64,000 nt of DNA from Colwellia hornerae (lineage in GTDB: Bacteria > Pseudomonadota > Gammaproteobacteria > Enterobacterales > Alteromonadaceae). Shown in pieces: positions 48,277 to 59,231 of the stretch. A program made the position numbers and the translations under genes. The stretch is from positions 1 through 64,000 of the forward strand of contig NZ_VOLR01000020.1 of assembly GCF_007954355.1 (NCBI RefSeq), written 5' to 3'. Each line of letters opens with the position of its first letter. The first letter of the stretch is position 1. The notes under the pieces are model-generated. The model was given only the letters and a program-made list of their open reading frames with translations, ran no database searches and was not told the origin of the DNA.

Positions 48277-51102
48277 TTAACAGTAAATAGTTTTAACTCT
48301 GGCAAGTAATGGCAAGTCAGTTGTAGACAACCCTCCTAATTTTAACCATTCAACAAGTGATTTAGTTAAGTCGATAGGTTGTCCAGACAGCATTTGATTT
48401 TGTAATAATGTAACTTGTACTTGCATCCGCTCGGCTTTAAATTCAGCAGGAGATTCCTTACTTGCTAAGATTTCGAGCTCAAGTGTTTTGTTACTTCTGT
48501 CAATCTGCTTACTGTTTTGGTAACACTCTTGTAAACGTTTCTGCCAAATATTGGGTAAATCTACTAATATTTCAGAAAATTTCTCGGAGGTTTCTGGTTT
48601 ATCAGTCGCTAAACTTTCTAAGCAACCGAAAACTAATTGCCAAGTCTTAGCCTTTTTATTTTCAGTCATTTGCACAAGTTGTTGAGTGATTTGTGTAAGT
48701 AATTTTTCAGCTAAGGTCACGGCGCTTTTTATTACTGGCCGCTGGCTGATAATATTTGCGCGTAATTCATCAATACTTGCTTGTAAACTTAATAATGCTG
48801 TTTCTGATATACCCGCAACTATTTGTTGCTGGTAGCTTTCTAATTGCTGTGATAATTCAATTTGTTGATTTTCACGGTTTGATTGTTCAAGCAACTTAGC
48901 TGCATCACGCTTTAAAAATAGCTGGTCATTAACTTTTCTAAATTTTTGCCAAAGTTGATTTTCTTCACGTTGGCCACTGTAGCCAATGGCTTGCCATTGT
49001 GTTTGCAATTTTTTAACACTTTCAATCGCCGAAAAAACGTCATCGTCATTTAATGCTTGAGTAACTTGCTCGATAAGTAAATTTTTACTGTCGCTATTAC
49101 GCTGATGATAATTTCTTAATTCAGCTTTTACAGGCTGTAAGCTTGCCGTAAACGATTGGCTAAGTAACTGAAACTTAGTTTTATCAACTTGACCAGAGTT
49201 TTGCCATTGCTGTATTAATTTATTGAGTGTTGCATCGGTAAACTTCCAGTCGATGGTTTCACTATCAATACCTTCATTAAGCTTTGTAGAAAAGTCATCG
49301 GCAAAGCTTTGAGCTTTACTGATAAGTTGGTGGCGAGATTCAAGGTGCAGTTCACGCAATTTTTCTTGTTCTGCATAAAATAACCGACATGGAGCAAAAG
49401 CTTGTTCGCAAAGTGCGTTGAATTGATAATTTAACTCTTTTTCAATCGATTCTTCAGCATGTCCAAGTGAATTCCACGTAACACGAAATTGTTTAACTTT
49501 CGCTGCTTGCTCATTGGGGTTATCAATTGGTTGATTAACGAGTAACTGAATATCAGCAAGTAGTTGATGTTTTCTTGGCGTAGCAATAGATTGTTCTAAA
49601 TCACTTAACTCGGCAATCTTATCTGCTATGTCATCAAAGTCACGTTGAACACGTGACTTTTGATCATCAGATAAACCGTCAAAATGTTTTTTAGCCTTTT
49701 TGAAAACACCAAAAGCGGCATTGTACTTACCCGTCATTATTAAGCGTTTTACGTCAGCAATTTTTTTCTGACATTGTGATAAGAGTAGGCCTTGTTCTTT
49801 AATTAATGATTTAAGACCTTGCTGCCATTGTTGTCTAATTTCTTTAAAAGCATCAACAATCGATTGTGGTAATACCCCTGCCGCTTTTTGTTCAACCGTT
49901 TTCCATTCTTGTAGCCATTGATCAAACAAAGGTTTACGAAGGTTTAACTCCTCAATATTTTTAGGTAAAGCAACTTGTGATATTTTTGAAATTAAATGTG
50001 TTGCGTCACTCACCGATTGTGCAATCTCTGGTAATTGAGCTAATTTTTTTACCTGGGCTTTTACCAGAGTAATAAAGTGCGCTTGTTCTTTACTATTTAA
50101 TATTGAAGACGTTATTTCTCCGCGTAATAGTTCAAGTTGATCATGATACTGGGATTCATCAAGGTCACCGCTTTCAAAAATTGTCGTGGTAAGCTTTTTA
50201 CTCATTTCATTAAGCACGCTGTTAAAGTGTTCGTTAGCTGCCTGTTTGTCTGCTACTAATTTATCAGCAATAATTTCTTGTTGATGAGCTTCATGTAACG
50301 GAGAGAAATGTTTAATCAATTGATTATTAATAACGTTATACTTGTCAGTAAAGTTTTCAGCTTCTGCTTTAGATAGACAAGAAAAATCTTGGAAATAACT
50401 TTGCCACTGTGATTCTAATTCAGTTTGCTTTTCTTTTAGTTGCAGATAATCATTTACCTCTTTTAAAGCGAGTAACTTTGCTAAAACTAACTGAACACCT
50501 TTTTTAATTTTATCGGGTTGTTCTGCCAACTCATTTAAGTGTTGTAATTGGTGCTCAATATTAATTTTTATTATTTCATTACACGACTTTTTCAGTAATT
50601 TATCTAACACATCAATAGGTAAGGCTTGTTGAAGTAAATGGCTTTGTACAACTTCATCTTGCTTATGGGTAAATATTGAAAGGGTTAACGACGGCTTATT
50701 AATTTTTTCAAATAAAGCGATAACAACATCGGCTTGTGTTTCATTTTGCAACCATAGCTCTAGAGAGGGTAACTTATCATTGCTTTTCAATAAGATTAAT
50801 TTATCTTGATTACTGATGGTGATGTCGTGCTGACCGAGCAGAATTTTTTCTACTTGCTTAAGACAATATTCACGGACTTTTTTATTATCGTTGTCGATAC
50901 TGTTTTTATGCCAAACGCTAAAGTCAGCCATTTTAATAAGGGCGGCGCGACGCACTAATTCGTTAGCGTCTGTTTGTACAAGGTTTGTTAATATAACTAA
51001 GTCGTCAGGATTACTAAGCGATAAATCTTCACTGATTGCTGTTAACCGAACATTGTGTTCTTTACTTTGCCATTTTGCTTTGAAAAATTTAGAAAAAATC
51101 AT
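48277..51102 (-). CDS. Large DUF349-repeat coiled-coil protein
   Basis: 941 aa, mostly helical and rich in Gln, Lys and Glu. Several DUF349-type repeats with the W-x-x-G/A-x-x-x-x-x-E/D pattern are visible, for example AKVKQFRVTWNSLGHAEESIEKELNYQF and ESVKKLQTQWQAIGYSGQREENQLWQKFRKVNDQLF. The first ~150 residues look like HEAT-type helices (ANELVRRAALIKMADFSVW). No signal peptide or membrane segment is seen, so it is probably cytoplasmic. Function is unknown. It overlaps the yeaC stop by 4 bp (ATGA) and so is translationally coupled to it. Confidence 0.85.
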   Translation of the reverse strand: MIFSKFFKAKWQSKEHNVRLTAISEDLSLSNPDDLVILTNLVQTDANELVRRAALIKMADFSVWHKNSIDNDNKKVREYCLKQVEKILLGQHDITISNQDKLILLKSNDKLPSLELWLQNETQADVVIALFEKINKPSLTLSIFTHKQDEVVQSHLLQQALPIDVLDKLLKKSCNEIIKINIEHQLQHLNELAEQPDKIKKGVQLVLAKLLALKEVNDYLQLKEKQTELESQWQSYFQDFSCLSKAEAENFTDKYNVINNQLIKHFSPLHEAHQQEIIADKLVADKQAANEHFNSVLNEMSKKLTTTIFESGDLDESQYHDQLELLRGEITSSILNSKEQAHFITLVKAQVKKLAQLPEIAQSVSDATHLISKISQVALPKNIEELNLRKPLFDQWLQEWKTVEQKAAGVLPQSIVDAFKEIRQQWQQGLKSLIKEQGLLLSQCQKKIADVKRLIMTGKYNAAFGVFKKAKKHFDGLSDDQKSRVQRDFDDIADKIAELSDLEQSIATPRKHQLLADIQLLVNQPIDNPNEQAAKVKQFRVTWNSLGHAEESIEKELNYQFNALCEQAFAPCRLFYAEQEKLRELHLESRHQLISKAQSFADDFSTKLNEGIDSETIDWKFTDATLNKLIQQWQNSGQVDKTKFQLLSQSFTASLQPVKAELRNYHQRNSDSKNLLIEQVTQALNDDDVFSAIESVKKLQTQWQAIGYSGQREENQLWQKFRKVNDQLFLKRDAAKLLEQSNRENQQIELSQQLESYQQQIVAGISETALLSLQASIDELRANIISQRPVIKSAVTLAEKLLTQITQQLVQMTENKKAKTWQLVFGCLESLATDKPETSEKFSEILVDLPNIWQKRLQECYQNSKQIDRSNKTLELEILASKESPAEFKAERMQVQVTLLQNQMLSGQPIDLTKSLVEWLKLGGLSTTDLPLLARVKTIYC

Positions 51103-51389
51103 AAATCGGAAAACCTTGCAATATTATTGTCTGGGTTGTTTTTAAGATCAGCGAACTCGCTTTTCAACTGGCGTTTAGTTTTATCTACGATAAGACCATC
51201 TGCGCCAACGCTTAAGATTTCATCTGAATTTAAATGTCTTGATTGATAAGCCATGGTAATTTGTAGAGCTGATGTTTTTTGTGCCGTATCAACTATAGTT
51301 CCCTCTGGCCATTTACCCGTTTCAGCGGCACACTTTAAGCGCAAGTACATTTCTTCTGACATATCGTCTACTAATGAAATAATATCCAT
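51099..51389 (-). CDS. yeaC: YeaC family protein (DUF1315)
   Basis: 96 aa; the family is about 90. MSEEMYLRLKCAAETGKWPEGTIVDTAQKTSALQITMAYQSRHL matches E. coli YeaC (MPEVYQRLSTAVELGKWPDG, QLVMLWQARH). Small cytoplasmic protein of unknown function. Its stop codon overlaps the DUF349 start by 4 bp, forming a two-gene unit that is of interest because both partners are uncharacterised. Confidence 0.88.
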   Translation of the reverse strand: MDIISLVDDMSEEMYLRLKCAAETGKWPEGTIVDTAQKTSALQITMAYQSRHLNSDEILSVGADGLIVDKTKRQLKSEFADLKNNPDNNIARFSDL

Positions 51390-51438
51390 TGTTATATTTA
51401 CAGCCTTTGTTTCTTAATTTTTACGAGAAAAGTTAATG

Positions 51439-51765
51439 TTAATTTCGGTATTTAAGCATCAGTAAACGAATGCGGGTTGCAATATACCAAATAAAGCCAA
51501 CCACCGCTGTACCAATACTGATAAAATATTGCCATGTGCCCTGCTGTGCATCTTGCCAATACAAAAACAGGAAACCGCCACAAAAAAGCAACATCGCGAT
51601 AAAGGAATGGTTTATCAGGTTTTGTGATTGATTTATTTTGCTCAATTTCTTCATTGATGCTATTTGATTGGCATCAACTTTGGTTAAATCTATTTCACAA
51701 TGAGAGCAAGATTTCGCTTTGTCAGATATCTTTTTCTTACAGTTTGGGCAATTAATTACAGCCAT
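51439..51765 (-). CDS. Zinc-ribbon membrane protein, function unknown
   Basis: 108 aa from the ATG at 51765, chosen because the protein then starts MAVINCPNCKKKISDKAKSCSHCE, a CxxC-x11-CxxC zinc ribbon at the N-terminus as in related proteins; GGAG lies 12 bases upstream, rather far. An ATG six codons earlier has no ribosome binding site. Two membrane segments follow (FIAMLLFCGGFLFLYW and YFISIGTAVVGFIWYIATRI), ending in a basic tail. Role unknown; zinc-ribbon plus two-span proteins are common in gammaproteobacteria. Confidence 0.75.
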   Translation of the reverse strand: MAVINCPNCKKKISDKAKSCSHCEIDLTKVDANQIASMKKLSKINQSQNLINHSFIAMLLFCGGFLFLYWQDAQQGTWQYFISIGTAVVGFIWYIATRIRLLMLKYRN

Positions 51766-51821
51766 AGGAAGATAACGCTCCATAAAATGATTAGTGTTAA
51801 TATTCTACCTAAATTTAAGCA

Positions 51822-51852
51822 AAAAAAAACGTCCTATTAGACGTTTTTTAAA
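51822..51852 (-). terminator. Rho-independent terminator of the AGCS transporter gene
   Basis: AAAAACGTC and GACGTTTTT form a 9-bp stem with a 6-base loop, followed on the minus strand by a long T-run. It lies about 55 bases after the transporter stop. Confidence 0.85.
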
Positions 51853-51904
51853 GTAATTGTGTTTTTATTGTAAATTATTAAAAGTAAATCAATTATAAAC
51901 AAAA

Positions 51905-53395
51905 TTACTTGTTTTTATTAAAACGATCTTCCCAGAATTTAGCTTTTTCAATACCAAGCTTTTTAGGGTCAAAGGTAAATTTTGTTACCCCTAATTTTTG
52001 CTGACGTTCATAATCTTTTAGCGCTTTAATAGCGGGTTTAGCCATAAAGAAAATGGCAATAAGTGCAAAGATATTCAACCATGCCATTAACCCAACACCA
52101 ATATCACCAAGACTCCAAGCAGCACTCGGTTCTGCAACAGTACCATAAAAGACTGCTGACATTAGAACCACTTTAAGGAAAAACCTAAGTACCGGCATTT
52201 TAATGGTTTTATTAATATAAGAAACATTATTTTCCGCAATAAAGTAATAAGCTAATACTGTGGTAAAGGCAAAGAAAAACAAAGCAATTGCAATAAAGGG
52301 TTTACCGAAACCGGTTAAAACACTATCGACCGCAATTTGCGTAAAAGCAGGGCCACTAATAACAACGTCACTGGCTAAGTTGCTAACAACAAAACTAGTC
52401 GCGCCTTCAGGCATAACATTGTACGACTGTGTGATTAAGATCATAAAGGCGGTGGCAGAACAAACAAACAAAGTATCTATATATACAGAGAAAGCTTGTA
52501 CTAATCCTTGTTGCGCTGGATGTTCAACTTCTGCAGCCGCCGCCGCATGTGGCCCAGTACCTTGTCCCGCTTCATTTGAATAGACTCCGCGTTTAACACC
52601 CCAACCAATCGCTGCGCCAAAACCCGCCATTGGCGTAAAAGCATCGGTAACAATTAACATAAAAACACCAGGTAATTGATCAATATGTAATGCAATGATA
52701 GTACAGGCAATAATAATGTAAGCCAGCGCCATAAAAGGCACCACAATTTGGGTGAAGTTTGCAATACGCTTAACACCACCAAAAATGATAAAACCAAGTA
52801 ATAAAACAATAAATACCGCGGTATATACTTTAGTTAAAGGTAAGTCGCCCATAAAAGAGCTGACTGAACCACCGGCGCCAAACACATTGACCATTGCATC
52901 ACCGATGCCGTTTGATTGCACAACAGGTAATAAAACACCACAAGCAAGAATAGTTGATAAGGCAAAAATCCAAGCATACCATTTTTGACCTAAGGCTTTT
53001 TCAATGTAATAAGCTGGGCCACCACGGTACTGGCCATCTTCTTCTTCTTTATAAATTTGAGCATTGGTTGATTCGATATAAGCCGTTGCTGCACCTAAAA
53101 AGGCAACCACCCACATCCAAAATACCGCGCCAGGTCCACCAAAACCGATAGCGGCGGCAACCCCTGCAATATTACCGGTACCAACACGACCAGATAAAGA
53201 AACAGCTAATGCTTGAAAAGATGAGATACCTTTATCTGAGCTTTTACCCGATAGCAATAAGCGAAACATTTCTCTGAAATGACGTACTTGTGCAAAACGC
53301 GTTAAGACGGAGAAGAAAACCCCGGTTCCTAAACAGAGATAAATTAAGTATGGGCTCCAAATATAGCCGTTAATGGTATTTACAATTGCTTCCAC
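51905..53395 (-). CDS. Alanine/glycine:cation symporter, AGCS family
   Basis: 496 aa inner-membrane protein with about eleven membrane segments. Family motifs: SSFQALAVSLSGRVGTGNIAGVAAAIGFGGPGAVFWMWVVAFLGAATAYIESTNAQIYKE near the N-terminus, PAYYIEKALG, and GWGVKRGVYSNEAGQGTGPHAAAAAEVEHPAQQG in the middle. It imports alanine or glycine with Na+. ald lies 9 kb away, so a functional link is only possible, not shown. A seven-base tandem repeat lies 106 bp upstream, in its promoter region. Confidence 0.93.
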   Translation of the reverse strand: MEAIVNTINGYIWSPYLIYLCLGTGVFFSVLTRFAQVRHFREMFRLLLSGKSSDKGISSFQALAVSLSGRVGTGNIAGVAAAIGFGGPGAVFWMWVVAFLGAATAYIESTNAQIYKEEEDGQYRGGPAYYIEKALGQKWYAWIFALSTILACGVLLPVVQSNGIGDAMVNVFGAGGSVSSFMGDLPLTKVYTAVFIVLLLGFIIFGGVKRIANFTQIVVPFMALAYIIIACTIIALHIDQLPGVFMLIVTDAFTPMAGFGAAIGWGVKRGVYSNEAGQGTGPHAAAAAEVEHPAQQGLVQAFSVYIDTLFVCSATAFMILITQSYNVMPEGATSFVVSNLASDVVISGPAFTQIAVDSVLTGFGKPFIAIALFFFAFTTVLAYYFIAENNVSYINKTIKMPVLRFFLKVVLMSAVFYGTVAEPSAAWSLGDIGVGLMAWLNIFALIAIFFMAKPAIKALKDYERQQKLGVTKFTFDPKKLGIEKAKFWEDRFNKNK

Positions 53396-53500
53396 ATGAC
53401 ACTCCAGATTTATTATTATTATTATTTAATTTGTTGTTCGACATTTGAGAACCGCTAACCATTTAAGCGCAACGTGATATAGCACTTAAATGATCATCGA

Positions 53501-53547
53501 TTTTTAATTTTTAATTTTTAATTTTTAATTTTTAATTTTTAATTTTT
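53501..53547. repeat. Heptanucleotide tandem repeat TTTTTAA, about 6.7 copies
   Basis: Six full TTTTTAA units plus TTTTT(A), perfectly repeated, between the M14 peptidase gene end and the upstream region of the AGCS transporter. Perfect short tandem repeats are prone to slipped-strand copy-number change. It is 106 bp from the AGCS start and 9 bp from the end of the peptidase gene. Confidence 0.92.
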
Positions 53548-53555
53548 AGATAGGA

Positions 53556-54683
53556 TTAGCGCAAATCATCGACAACATGATAAATAGCCGTTAAGAAATC
53601 ACGACCAAATAAGCTACTGCGTGTATCTGACCAACCGACACTTCTGTCTGGCAATAAATCATTATCTTTAAAAGGCATTTCTACGGTATAAGACAAACAT
53701 TTGAAGTTATTACCAACCCAATTAGCACCCACTGTTAAGTTAGCTTGGCCGGGCTCATCTTTATCATAGCCTTTGTCATCTTGAAACTCGGGGGTTACGG
53801 CAAGTAAAATGGCTTTGAATTTTTCTTCTAACGCTTGATGTTTAGCATCATACCCAGGTATGCCTTCACAGCCAGCAACAAAGTTAAACGGTAAAGCTTC
53901 ATCGCCATGAATATCAAGAAACATGTCAACACCGGTAGCTAACATTTTTTCACGTACTAAGAATACTTCAGGGCTACGCGCCATTGAAGGCTCCGCCCAT
54001 TCGCGATTTAAATTAGTGCCGACAGCATTTGTTCTTAAATGTCCTCGAACTGAACCGTCTGGATTCATATTAGGGATTAAATAAAACACTGAACTGTCTA
54101 GAAGTGAGCGAGCTACACCATCATCTTCGTCGAGTAAACGGTCTATAAATCCTTCCATAAACCATTCGGCCATACTTTCGCCCGGATGTTGGCGAGCAGT
54201 AACCCAAATAACTTTCTTGTTTGGGCCTTCTTCTCCGACTTTCAGTACTGAAACATCGCGGCCATCGAGAGTTTGTCCTAAGACTTGCAACTGACAATCA
54301 ATATCTAACTGCGCTTGATGCAGTAAATCTTGATGACGTTCGTAGCTATAAGGAGCAAAATAAGCAAAATAAACCGAATCGTATTCTGGGGTTAACGTAA
54401 TACTCAGTTTTTCTCCATCAAATTCAGTTGGTACACGAAACCAGTGTTCACGGTCGTAAGAAGCAACCGCTTGATAATCGGTCCAACCTTCGGTGTAAGC
54501 AGAAGTACCGGCATTCATTAAATGAAGCGTATGTTCACAACGGTCGGTATTATTAAGTTTAAAATGAAACCACTGATAAAAATCAGATTGGTTGTCTTTA
54601 ACAATTTCAAGTTGGATATTATCGGCTTGGCTTGCGTCAAGAACGCGGATATTTCCACTATCAAAGTTTGAGGTGATTTGCAT
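53556..54683 (-). CDS. M14-family zinc carboxypeptidase, cytosolic type
   Basis: 375 aa from the ATG at 54683, where the protein starts MQITSNFDSGNIRVLDAS, the usual beginning of this family; an upstream in-frame start would add 15 unconserved residues. An N-terminal beta domain (about 1-120) precedes the peptidase. Zinc and catalytic residues: ARQHPGESMAEW (HxxE), FLDIHGDE (H), the substrate-binding NLNREW, and the general-base glutamate in SYTVEMPFKD. No signal peptide. Bacterial relatives resemble cytosolic carboxypeptidases that remove acidic C-terminal residues; the substrate here is unknown. Confidence 0.88.
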   Translation of the reverse strand: MQITSNFDSGNIRVLDASQADNIQLEIVKDNQSDFYQWFHFKLNNTDRCEHTLHLMNAGTSAYTEGWTDYQAVASYDREHWFRVPTEFDGEKLSITLTPEYDSVYFAYFAPYSYERHQDLLHQAQLDIDCQLQVLGQTLDGRDVSVLKVGEEGPNKKVIWVTARQHPGESMAEWFMEGFIDRLLDEDDGVARSLLDSSVFYLIPNMNPDGSVRGHLRTNAVGTNLNREWAEPSMARSPEVFLVREKMLATGVDMFLDIHGDEALPFNFVAGCEGIPGYDAKHQALEEKFKAILLAVTPEFQDDKGYDKDEPGQANLTVGANWVGNNFKCLSYTVEMPFKDNDLLPDRSVGWSDTRSSLFGRDFLTAIYHVVDDLR

Positions 54684-54756
54684 GACAGGATCTGCTATTT
54701 TTATTATGAATAGCCACAGTGTACACAAACAATGAAAAGATCAGAAGTAATATGCG

Positions 54757-55248
54757 TTAAAGTGTTCTAAGAAATAGCCCTATTTCAGAAGAATAGCCCA
54801 TAGATTTTGCAATAACGGTATTTTTATCATCAATGACATAATAACTTGGATAAGCTTCTATCTTGTATTGATGCTTAATTTGCTCTGTGCCCAATACAAT
54901 CGGGAAAGTTAATTGATGTTGACTAGAAAATTCAAAGACCTCTTTTTTATCGACATAATCTAACGCAATGGCGATAACATTTATTTGTTGGTTCTTTTCA
55001 TATGTGTCTTGTAAATTACTGATACTGACATGGCATATTTGACACCAAGGCGCAAAAAAATAAACAACCGTAGTTTTCTTAAAGTTGGCGAGTTCAATGG
55101 TTTTACCATCAAGCGTTTTAAGTGCAACAGCTTGTTGGCTTATCTGCTCTCCCGTGGATAACATATCTGATTCTTTGAACATTGTCAGTGCTTGAAAGAT
55201 AGCGAAAAACACTACAGCTTGAATAAATAAACTCTTCAAAAAACTCAC
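54757..55248 (-). CDS. Membrane-anchored thioredoxin-like protein (TlpA/redoxin type)
   Basis: 163 aa. One N-terminal hydrophobic segment (SLFIQAVVFFAIFQALTMF) places the domain in the periplasm. The thioredoxin fold has the redox motif FAPWCQICHV (CxxC) and the cis-proline in KIEAYPSYYVID. Similar proteins (ResA/TlpA) reduce disulphides in periplasmic proteins; some in this family act as suppressors of copper sensitivity. Client unknown. It lies between serS and the M14 gene on the same strand, with about 70 bp to the latter. Confidence 0.85.
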   Translation of the reverse strand: MSFLKSLFIQAVVFFAIFQALTMFKESDMLSTGEQISQQAVALKTLDGKTIELANFKKTTVVYFFAPWCQICHVSISNLQDTYEKNQQINVIAIALDYVDKKEVFEFSSQHQLTFPIVLGTEQIKHQYKIEAYPSYYVIDDKNTVIAKSMGYSSEIGLFLRTL

Positions 55249-55325
55249 CTTTATAACTAATGTAATAACTAATCGTTATATTTATAGACCCGATCATCAG
55301 ATTAAAAAATTCACATTAAAACAAA

Positions 55326-55357
55326 AAAAATCCAATATCTAGATATTGGATTTTTAT
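55326..55357 (-). terminator. Rho-independent terminator of serS
   Basis: TCCAATATCT and AGATATTGGA form a perfect palindrome flanked by A and T runs, about 35 bases after the serS stop codon. Confidence 0.85.
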
Positions 55358-55389
55358 TACTATCAACAAAGGGCTATTACCGATTTGCG

Positions 55390-56688
<1,299 letters not shown>

Positions 56689-56723
56689 TTAAGTGGTTGT
56701 TTATTTATTTATTTTAGCTTGGC

Positions 56724-57125
56724 TTACTTAGTGGCATAAGTGACTAAGTAAAGCCCAATACCAGCGGCAAAAACACATAAGCTGACATTAAGTAATATAT
56801 TTATCATGCCTTTTAAGAATTCACCTTGTTGCATTAACAAAAGTGTATCCAATGAAAAGGTTGAAAATGTGGTAAAGGCTCCGAGAAACCCGATACCTAT
56901 TAAGGTTCGGTAGACACTTACTTCAATTACACCATTTTCAATAAGACCATATAAAGTGCCCATGATCAATGAGCCGGAAATATTAACCGCCAATGTCGCA
57001 AAAGGGAAACCTTTTCCGAGCCAATTCAATATTAATTGTGAAAAGTAAAAGCGCAGACTTGCCCCGCACGCTCCGCCAAGTGCTACAAATAGGTATAATG
57101 AAAAGGTGCTAATGGTATTAGTCAT
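56724..57125 (-). CDS. crcB: Fluoride channel CrcB (Fluc)
   Basis: 133 aa with four membrane segments. Family residues are all present: [11 protein letters not shown], the asparagine and glycines in [11 protein letters not shown], and [17 protein letters not shown], containing the phenylalanine and threonine track for fluoride and the central Na+ site. It works as a dual-topology dimer exporting fluoride. It overlaps rarA by 8 bp. No fluoride riboswitch is seen, as expected for a gene inside an operon. Confidence 0.95.
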   Translation of the reverse strand: MTNTISTFSLYLFVALGGACGASLRFYFSQLILNWLGKGFPFATLAVNISGSLIMGTLYGLIENGVIEVSVYRTLIGIGFLGAFTTFSTFSLDTLLLMQQGEFLKGMINILLNVSLCVFAAGIGLYLVTYATK

Positions 57126-58506
57126 AACGTTTATTATTACTTTGGCTATTTAATTCATTGAGGAAATTCTGTTTATCTTTTAGCTGTTTTTCCAAGCCAC
57201 GGTCTGTTGGTTGATAAAGCGAGGTATATTGTAAAGATTCGGGAAAATAATTTTCTCCTGCAGCAAAGCCATTATCTTCATTATGGGCATACCTGTATTC
57301 GCTGCCATGACCGAGTTCTTTAGTAATACTGCTGGTCGCATTTTTTAAATGAAAAGGTACGTCGAGCTCTGCCGTGTTTTTAGCAAGTTCTTTCGCTTGG
57401 TTAAAAGCCATATATACGGCATTACTTTTTGGTGCTAAAGCCATGTATACAGTTGCTTGCGCTATAGCTCGCTCTCCTTCACTGGGTCCGACACGCTGAA
57501 AAGTATCCCAAGCATTGATAGCGAGTTGCATTGCTCTAGGGTCAGCATTACCAATATCTTCACTGGCGATCGCTAAGAGCCGGCGGGCAACGTAAAGCGC
57601 ATCTCCGCCACCGGCTAATATTCTCGCATACCAATAAAGTGCGGCATCAGGAGAGCTGCCGCGCACTGATTTGTGAAAAGCACTGATCAAATCATAAAAG
57701 GCATCACCGCCTTTATCGTATAAAGCAATTTTATTGCCTGCTACTTGCACAACAGTTTCTAAAGTAATGGTGATCTGGGAACCTGACAGAATATCAATGC
57801 AGTTTTCAAAGACATTCAATAGACGTCGTGCATCGCCATTAGCCAAGGTTAATAATTGCTGCTGTGCATTATCTGCAAGAGATATCTTGATGTTTTTACT
57901 GTTTTGCTGATCTTGACAAGCTCGCGTTAAAATAATAGATAAATCATCACGCGTTAACTTTTTTAACGTATAAACACGCGCTCGTGATAAGACCGCTTGG
58001 TTGAGTTCAAAAGCGGGGTTTTCAGTGGTCGCGCCAATAAAAATAATGGTGCCATCTTCAATAAAAGGCAAAAAAGCGTCTTGCTGTCCTTTATTGAAAC
58101 GGTGTACTTCGTCAACAAATAATACCGTGCGTTTTTTATGGCGAAGTAAACGTTGCTTAGCATTATCTATCGCTTGACGTATATCTTTAATTCCCGAGGT
58201 TACCGCCGATAAACGTTCAACCTCGGCATTAGCATGGCTTGCAATGATTTCAGCTAAGGTGGTTTTGCCTGTACCCGGCGGTCCCCAAAAGATAACAGAA
58301 TGACACTTTCCCTGCTCAATCGCTATTGTTAACGGCATACCTGGCGATAAGATATGTTGCTGTCCTTGATAATCGGCTAATGTTTTAGGTCGAAGCTTGG
58401 CTGCTAGTGGTTGAAACTGATCACTTTTATTGTCAGTTTCAAGCTTTAATTCATCAGCGAAGTCTAAAGGTAGAGAGCCATTAGCGTCGTCGTTAACGTT
58501 GATCAT
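57118..58506 (-). CDS. rarA: Replication-associated recombination protein A (AAA+ ATPase)
   Basis: 462 aa. RarA/MgsA is a homotetrameric AAA+ protein related to clamp-loader subunits that acts at stalled replication forks. Walker [17 protein letters not shown], Walker [22 protein letters not shown], sensor 1 [14 protein letters not shown], and the C-terminal [18 protein letters not shown] and Y-x-x-P region [14 protein letters not shown] identify it. It starts inside the lolA coding end (14-bp overlap) and overlaps crcB, so all three are translated from one mRNA. Confidence 0.96.
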   Translation of the reverse strand: MINVNDDANGSLPLDFADELKLETDNKSDQFQPLAAKLRPKTLADYQGQQHILSPGMPLTIAIEQGKCHSVIFWGPPGTGKTTLAEIIASHANAEVERLSAVTSGIKDIRQAIDNAKQRLLRHKKRTVLFVDEVHRFNKGQQDAFLPFIEDGTIIFIGATTENPAFELNQAVLSRARVYTLKKLTRDDLSIILTRACQDQQNSKNIKISLADNAQQQLLTLANGDARRLLNVFENCIDILSGSQITITLETVVQVAGNKIALYDKGGDAFYDLISAFHKSVRGSSPDAALYWYARILAGGGDALYVARRLLAIASEDIGNADPRAMQLAINAWDTFQRVGPSEGERAIAQATVYMALAPKSNAVYMAFNQAKELAKNTAELDVPFHLKNATSSITKELGHGSEYRYAHNEDNGFAAGENYFPESLQYTSLYQPTDRGLEKQLKDKQNFLNELNSQSNNKRYD

Positions 58507-59185
58507 CTAACTCAACACCTTCGGGTATTTTAAAGGTAAATAATGCACTTTCTGGGACATTTTTTTCGTCAAATTGTGAAAGTTTAAACAGGCTTAACTG
58601 CCCTGTTGCATCTACAATAGTAAAACTATTCAGGTCATTACTATTTTTCTTAAAACGTAATTCTAATGTCTTTACTTGGGCATTATTATCATTTGCATGA
58701 ATGAGGTAGTTGTTTTCATCCATTGAGCTGACACTGTAATGTTGCCATAGTGCAGGGTCGCTACTGGTTAATAATAATATAGGGGTATTAAGTAATGCTT
58801 TTTCTAAAAGATAAGCACTGACCTGTTCAACAAAGGGATCAAAAAACCATAAGGTAGCGCCATCTGAAACGATTAATGACTCATCTGGCTCTGCTGTTTT
58901 CCAATACACTAAGTTAGGCTTTTTTACCGCTAGCGTACCTAAGGCGTTTTGTAACTCATTACCGTCGCCATCGAGCACTTGCTGGTTAAAATTCGCAGTA
59001 AAATACTCAAGCTTTGCCAATTTTTTCATTAGGCTACTTTTAACTATTTGAGCTTCATTGTTTGGCTTTTCTATAACACTTGTTGGTTCATTCAACGGCA
59101 AAGCAAAAACGGAAATACTTGCGCTGCCTAAAACAACCGCAGAAAAAAATGATAAAATTACTGTTTTTTTGAGGGAAAAATTCAT
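58493..59185 (-). CDS. lolA: Outer-membrane lipoprotein carrier protein LolA
   Basis: 230 aa with a signal peptide ending near SISVFA. Mature LolA is a periplasmic unclosed beta-barrel that receives lipoproteins from LolCDE and delivers them to Lol[63 protein letters not shown] is the conserved first part. The region after residue 30 has a short extra polar segment ([16 protein letters not shown]) compared with E. coli. The order ftsK-lolA-rarA is conserved across gammaproteobacteria. Confidence 0.95.
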   Translation of the reverse strand: MNFSLKKTVILSFFSAVVLGSASISVFALPLNEPTSVIEKPNNEAQIVKSSLMKKLAKLEYFTANFNQQVLDGDGNELQNALGTLAVKKPNLVYWKTAEPDESLIVSDGATLWFFDPFVEQVSAYLLEKALLNTPILLLTSSDPALWQHYSVSSMDENNYLIHANDNNAQVKTLELRFKKNSNDLNSFTIVDATGQLSLFKLSQFDEKNVPESALFTFKIPEGVELDDQR

Positions 59186-59231
59186 TCAGTTATCCTTATA
59201 ACTTGACTAAATAGCTCAGGGAAAATAACAC

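Noticed and set aside
53396-53555. Glycine riboswitch upstream of the AGCS transporter
   Set aside because: The 160 bases are almost pure A/T repeats and lack the conserved glycine aptamer core.
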